49,961 bases of DNA from Actinomycetota bacterium (GTDB lineage Bacteria > Actinomycetota > Actinomycetes > Streptosporangiales > Streptosporangiaceae), in contig DAHVAN010000347.1 in the NCBI GenBank assembly GCA_027314595.1, forward strand, positions 1-49,961, written 5' to 3'. This document shows positions 47,289 through 49,961 of the stretch, piece after piece; the first letter of the stretch is position 1, and each line of letters starts with the position of its first letter. Below the pieces are notes generated by a model that was not told where the DNA came from, searched no databases, and worked only from the letters and a program-made list of their open reading frames with translations. The position numbers and the translations under genes were made by a program.

Positions 47289-48437
47289 ACCGCTAGGGGC
47301 CGCGACGCCGGCGATGTCCAGGACCTCGCCCACCAGGCGGTCAAGCGCCGCCGCGTCCGCCAGGACCGCCATCACGACGTCGCCCGGGTCCGCGTCGGCG
47401 AACTCGTCGCTCACTGAGTCCTCGGTTACGAAGCTGGCGGTGAGCGCGTCCGCGACTACCTGCCGCGGCGCACCGCCGTCGGCGAGCCCGCCCCTGATCA
47501 GCTCCAGGCAGGCGGACGCGGCTTCGGCCAGCCGGGCGTCATCCCGCTCGTGACCCGGCGCCAGGTCGAGGTACGCCGCCTCGCCCGCGGTCGCGCCGTC
47601 CTCACCGAGCCAGTTCGCCGTCGCGACCGGCGCCCACTTGCGACCGAGCGGCCGCTCGACGTACTTCTCATACCAGGCGGCGTCGCACTCCTTCATGGCC
47701 GTCAGGACGGCCGCGAGGTCGTCGGCGACGGTTTCGCCACCGGGTCCCCCCTCCGCTCGCCCGGCGATCGCCGCGCGGTCCTCCGCCCAGGTGTCCAGCG
47801 GCCACAGTCCTGCTCCCGCCGTGTGCCGGACGCCGACCCACTGCAGCACGCGGTCGGCGAGCGCGACCAGCCACGGATCGTTGCCGAGCCGCATCGCCAA
47901 CCGTGTGGGGACGCGGACGCGCTGCTGCGCGCCCATCTCCCGGGCACGGCGGACGCGGTGCCCGTCCTTGATCGCGTTGGCCATCCGGCTAGTGATCCAG
48001 CCTTCGAGGCTGGAGATCGGACGGCTGTAGGCGAGCAGCGCCGTGACCACGGACTCCAGGTCGTCGGTGAACCCGTCGGCGCAATCCGGCTCGAGTTGCC
48101 GGACTCCGGTCATGCACCTGCGGTGACCCTTACGCGCCTCGAGCGGCCGGGTGTGCCGCTCCCACACCAGCGGCAACGCCACCTCGAATGCCTCCGAACG
48201 GAGCCTGGCAACCTCGCCGGGAACACTAGCGGCCTCGCGCAGCCCCCCGCAGCCGGCGAGAGCCCGCAGGGACAGTGGCTGCAGGACAGGCTCCCCACGG
48301 AACGGCATACGAATCGGCGCGGCTAGCGCGTTGCCGCCAGCAGCGACGGCGGCAACCGCCGCGGCGTGCGGGACACCGCGGACAGGCGTGAAGCAATCGG
48401 TTGCGTGGCGAGGGACCGCCACCATGATCCTGCTCAC
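47277..48437 (-). CDS. Unknown protein, faintly sigma-factor-like family
   Basis: A 386-aa protein. The part around residues 110-215 (SSLEGWITSRMANAIKDGHRVRR, VPTRLAMRLGNDPWLVALADRVLQWVG, LWPLDTWAED) recalls a conserved actinobacterial family of unknown function whose helices resemble parts of sigma-70 proteins. That resemblance is from memory and weak. An Ala-rich N-terminal stretch and an acidic C-terminus flank it. GTG 48437 has no ribosome site and lies three bases from a 7+7 palindrome, so the transcript may be leaderless and repressible. It is divergent from the last gene of the window. Confidence 0.7.
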   Translation of the reverse strand: MSRIMVAVPRHATDCFTPVRGVPHAAAVAAVAAGGNALAAPIRMPFRGEPVLQPLSLRALAGCGGLREAASVPGEVARLRSEAFEVALPLVWERHTRPLEARKGHRRCMTGVRQLEPDCADGFTDDLESVVTALLAYSRPISSLEGWITSRMANAIKDGHRVRRAREMGAQQRVRVPTRLAMRLGNDPWLVALADRVLQWVGVRHTAGAGLWPLDTWAEDRAAIAGRAEGGPGGETVADDLAAVLTAMKECDAAWYEKYVERPLGRKWAPVATANWLGEDGATAGEAAYLDLAPGHERDDARLAEAASACLELIRGGLADGGAPRQVVADALTASFVTEDSVSDEFADADPGDVVMAVLADAAALDRLVGEVLDIAGVAAPSGLTS

Positions 48438-48439
48438 AT

Positions 48440-48456
48440 AAGTAGTTTGACTACTT
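48440..48456. promoter_or_regulatory. Palindrome AAGTAGT-TTG-ACTACTT in divergent promoter region
   Basis: Seven-base perfect arms (48440-48446 and 48450-48456) around TTG, in a 63-base AT-rich spacer between two divergent genes without ribosome sites. Its size and symmetry fit a dimeric repressor site controlling one or both genes. TTGACT on the plus strand (48447-48452) could also be a -35 element. Confidence 0.65.
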
Positions 48457-48500
48457 TAATAGCTGAAAGCAATAAGTATCATAGTTTTATTGCTATCGAA

Positions 48501-49961
48501 ATGGCTCTCGTTTATGCTTGGATCGTGCTGCCGCTGACCGCATCCGTGCCTGACGTTGAGGTCCCGCGATCCGACGTCGTGGCCGCCCGCATTGCCCGCA
48601 AGGTAGGCCCGCTGTTCGGCGTCGTGTGGGAGCAGAACCCCTTCGGATGCACGTGGGTGTGTGACTTCGGTCGGATCACCCTCGCCGAGATCGCTCGGGG
48701 TGCTCCCTATCCGGCACGTGAGGTTCAGGCAGAACTGGACGCGTGGACTACGCGCGGCGGGGCGGAATCCGGGAACACTGGCCCCGCGTGGCTGCCGGCC
48801 GGCCGCGCGGTCTGGACGCCCAGCCGGGGCCCGACTCCGGCTTCGATCGCCCACGCGACATTGAACCGCTACGGTCCTGACACCAAGGCCGCCGTGGTTC
48901 TCGCCGGGGCCAACCGCCTGCTGCAGGAAGTGACCGCTGCGGTCGCCGAGGTGAGCCGCTATCTAGCCGACCAGAACACCGGCACCGAGATCCGGCTCGC
49001 GGCCTGGGCCGGGCTCGTGCTCGAGGCTTTCCGCGGCCAGCCGGCCCTGGTGGCGGCGGCGGTCCAGGCCAGGGCGGTCCAGCGGGCGCTCACCGCCCCC
49101 TGGGGAGAGCACCTGGGGGTCCGCGGCCTCACCGCCTCGGCGCGCTGCGAGTTCGGCGCCGCCGGAATCGCCGGTCGCGCCGCAGGGGCGGATAACCTTG
49201 CGGACAACCCGCAGCGCCCGACCATGTTCGAACTGGTCGACGCCACGCTGCCGCTGCTGCGGCTGCCGGTTCCGGTGACCGACTGGCCGCTGCTCACCCA
49301 GGCGGAGATACTCGACGACATCGCGGGCCGGTGGTGCCGTCGGCTGCTGCAGGTGGGGCATCCGGGGCGCGGCATCACCTGGATCGTCGCAGACCCGTCG
49401 GGCAGCCGGCGCGTGGAGAGCTACGCGCGGATCGGCTCGGCGGTCGCGCCGTACGTCGCCGAGATCCTCGCCCTGCTGTCGGCCGGGGACGTGGCGGCGT
49501 CGCCGGTCTGCCTCGACCAGGTGGCCGGACTGCTGTCAAGCGCCGACGCGGCGGGCGCCGGGCCGCTCGTGCTGCGCGCGCGTGTGATCAGCGTGCACGC
49601 GCTGGTGAACTACCTGCGCTTCCACGACGGCCTCCTGCTCGCGCAGCCACAGGTCAGGGCGGCGACCAGGGAACTGTGCGACCACGCCGCGGCGGCGGCG
49701 GCCAAGTGGCTCGGCCAGGACGACCCGGCCAGCCTGCTGCTCGCGGGGTACGCTGCCTACCTGCGCGCATGGGACCTGGGCCGGGAGCCAGCGAGCGATC
49801 CGGCGGCACGCGCGGCGGCCGCAGCGGGGCTCGTCGGCCAGCTTGACCGTGTCACCATCGCGTGGCGCGCCGGTATCGCGGATCCCGGGACGACGTCTTA
49901 CCTGACCGAGATCGGGGCCACGGCACTCGACCGGCTAGGGGTGCCGGGCTTCGGCGCTCAG
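48501..49961 (+). CDS. Unknown protein, truncated by window edge, at least 487 aa
   Basis: An open frame without a stop from ATG 48501 (MALVYAWIVLPLT) to the last base, with ordinary GC-rich codon use. GTG 48525 is an alternative start; neither has a ribosome site. Visible text includes VVWEQNPFGCTWVCDFGRIT, a long Ala/Leu-rich helical middle (VLAGANRLLQEVTAAVAEV), TMFELVDATLPLLRLP and WCRRLLQVGHPGRG. No catalytic motif, membrane segment or family is recognised. It is divergent from the neighbouring unknown gene, and the pair probably shares the palindrome. Confidence 0.7.
   Translation, partial: MALVYAWIVLPLTASVPDVEVPRSDVVAARIARKVGPLFGVVWEQNPFGCTWVCDFGRITLAEIARGAPYPAREVQAELDAWTTRGGAESGNTGPAWLPAGRAVWTPSRGPTPASIAHATLNRYGPDTKAAVVLAGANRLLQEVTAAVAEVSRYLADQNTGTEIRLAAWAGLVLEAFRGQPALVAAAVQARAVQRALTAPWGEHLGVRGLTASARCEFGAAGIAGRAAGADNLADNPQRPTMFELVDATLPLLRLPVPVTDWPLLTQAEILDDIAGRWCRRLLQVGHPGRGITWIVADPSGSRRVESYARIGSAVAPYVAEILALLSAGDVAASPVCLDQVAGLLSSADAAGAGPLVLRARVISVHALVNYLRFHDGLLLAQPQVRAATRELCDHAAAAAAKWLGQDDPASLLLAGYAAYLRAWDLGREPASDPAARAAAAAGLVGQLDRVTIAWRAGIADPGTTSYLTEIGATALDRLGVPGFGAQ

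Overview
The window is very GC-rich actinobacterial chromosome, with GTG and TTG starts, ATGA/TTGA stop-start overlaps and actinobacterial marker genes: MoeZ, Ku, the AdnA/AdnB helicase-nuclease pair, a mycosin-type protease, a DUF3107 protein and an MftD homologue. The left 30 kb recalls, as a scrambled and expanded version, the Mycobacterium tuberculosis rhlE - TetR/TB9.4 - moeZ - alkyltransferase-like - adnA - adnB - nudC neighbourhood (synteny recalled, not searched). GC content, cluster content and the genes between these markers do not look mycobacterial. A Streptosporangiales- or Frankiales-like soil actinomycete is a reasonable guess, not a demonstrated identity.

Layout. 1-4221 (minus strand): partial alpha/beta hydrolase, DEAD-box RNA helicase, an intergenic stretch with a perfect 20-bp-stem hairpin, DUF3107, TetR regulator and a small acidic protein. 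4529-8027 (plus): Ku, alpha/beta hydrolase and MoeZ in a tightly overlapping run, then a small protein. 8229-11085: mannose-6-phosphate isomerase, four 12-bp iteron-like repeats, a second alpha/beta hydrolase and a convergent metallo-beta-lactamase-fold protein. 11209-14719: methyltransferase (its frame reads on into the next gene), membrane protein, mycosin-like protease, alkyltransferase-like protein. 14829-22989: AdnA-like and AdnB-like helicase-nucleases with a metallo-beta-lactamase gene between them. 23069-31470: PurM, M20 peptidase, NudC, F420/PPOX-type protein, OsmC, orphan MftD-like flavoprotein, cysteine-less DksA-like protein, potassium channel, PanE-family reductase.

31719-45823 is the most interesting part: a five-gene, apparently single-operon biosynthetic cluster. 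It encodes one PKS module (KS-AT-DH-KR-ACP, no loading module), one NRPS module ending in a reductase (C-A-PCP-R; the A-domain pocket reads as glycine), an MDR-family reductase that could act as a trans enoyl reductase, a 14-TM-type MFS exporter, and a free-standing A domain whose pocket reads closest to threonine. The domain order resembles iterative polyketide-amino acid systems such as the tetramate macrolactam synthases, but with glycine and reductive release in place of ornithine and a thioesterase. The inferred immediate product is an N-acyl-glycinal or the alcohol derived from it.

45824-49961: a 685-base non-coding stretch with short tandem repeats, then three genes of unknown function. 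One of them faintly resembles a sigma-factor-like family and is divergent from the last gene across an AT-rich spacer holding a 7+7 palindrome. The last gene runs off the right edge. I saw no rRNA, tRNA, CRISPR array, insertion sequence or replication origin.
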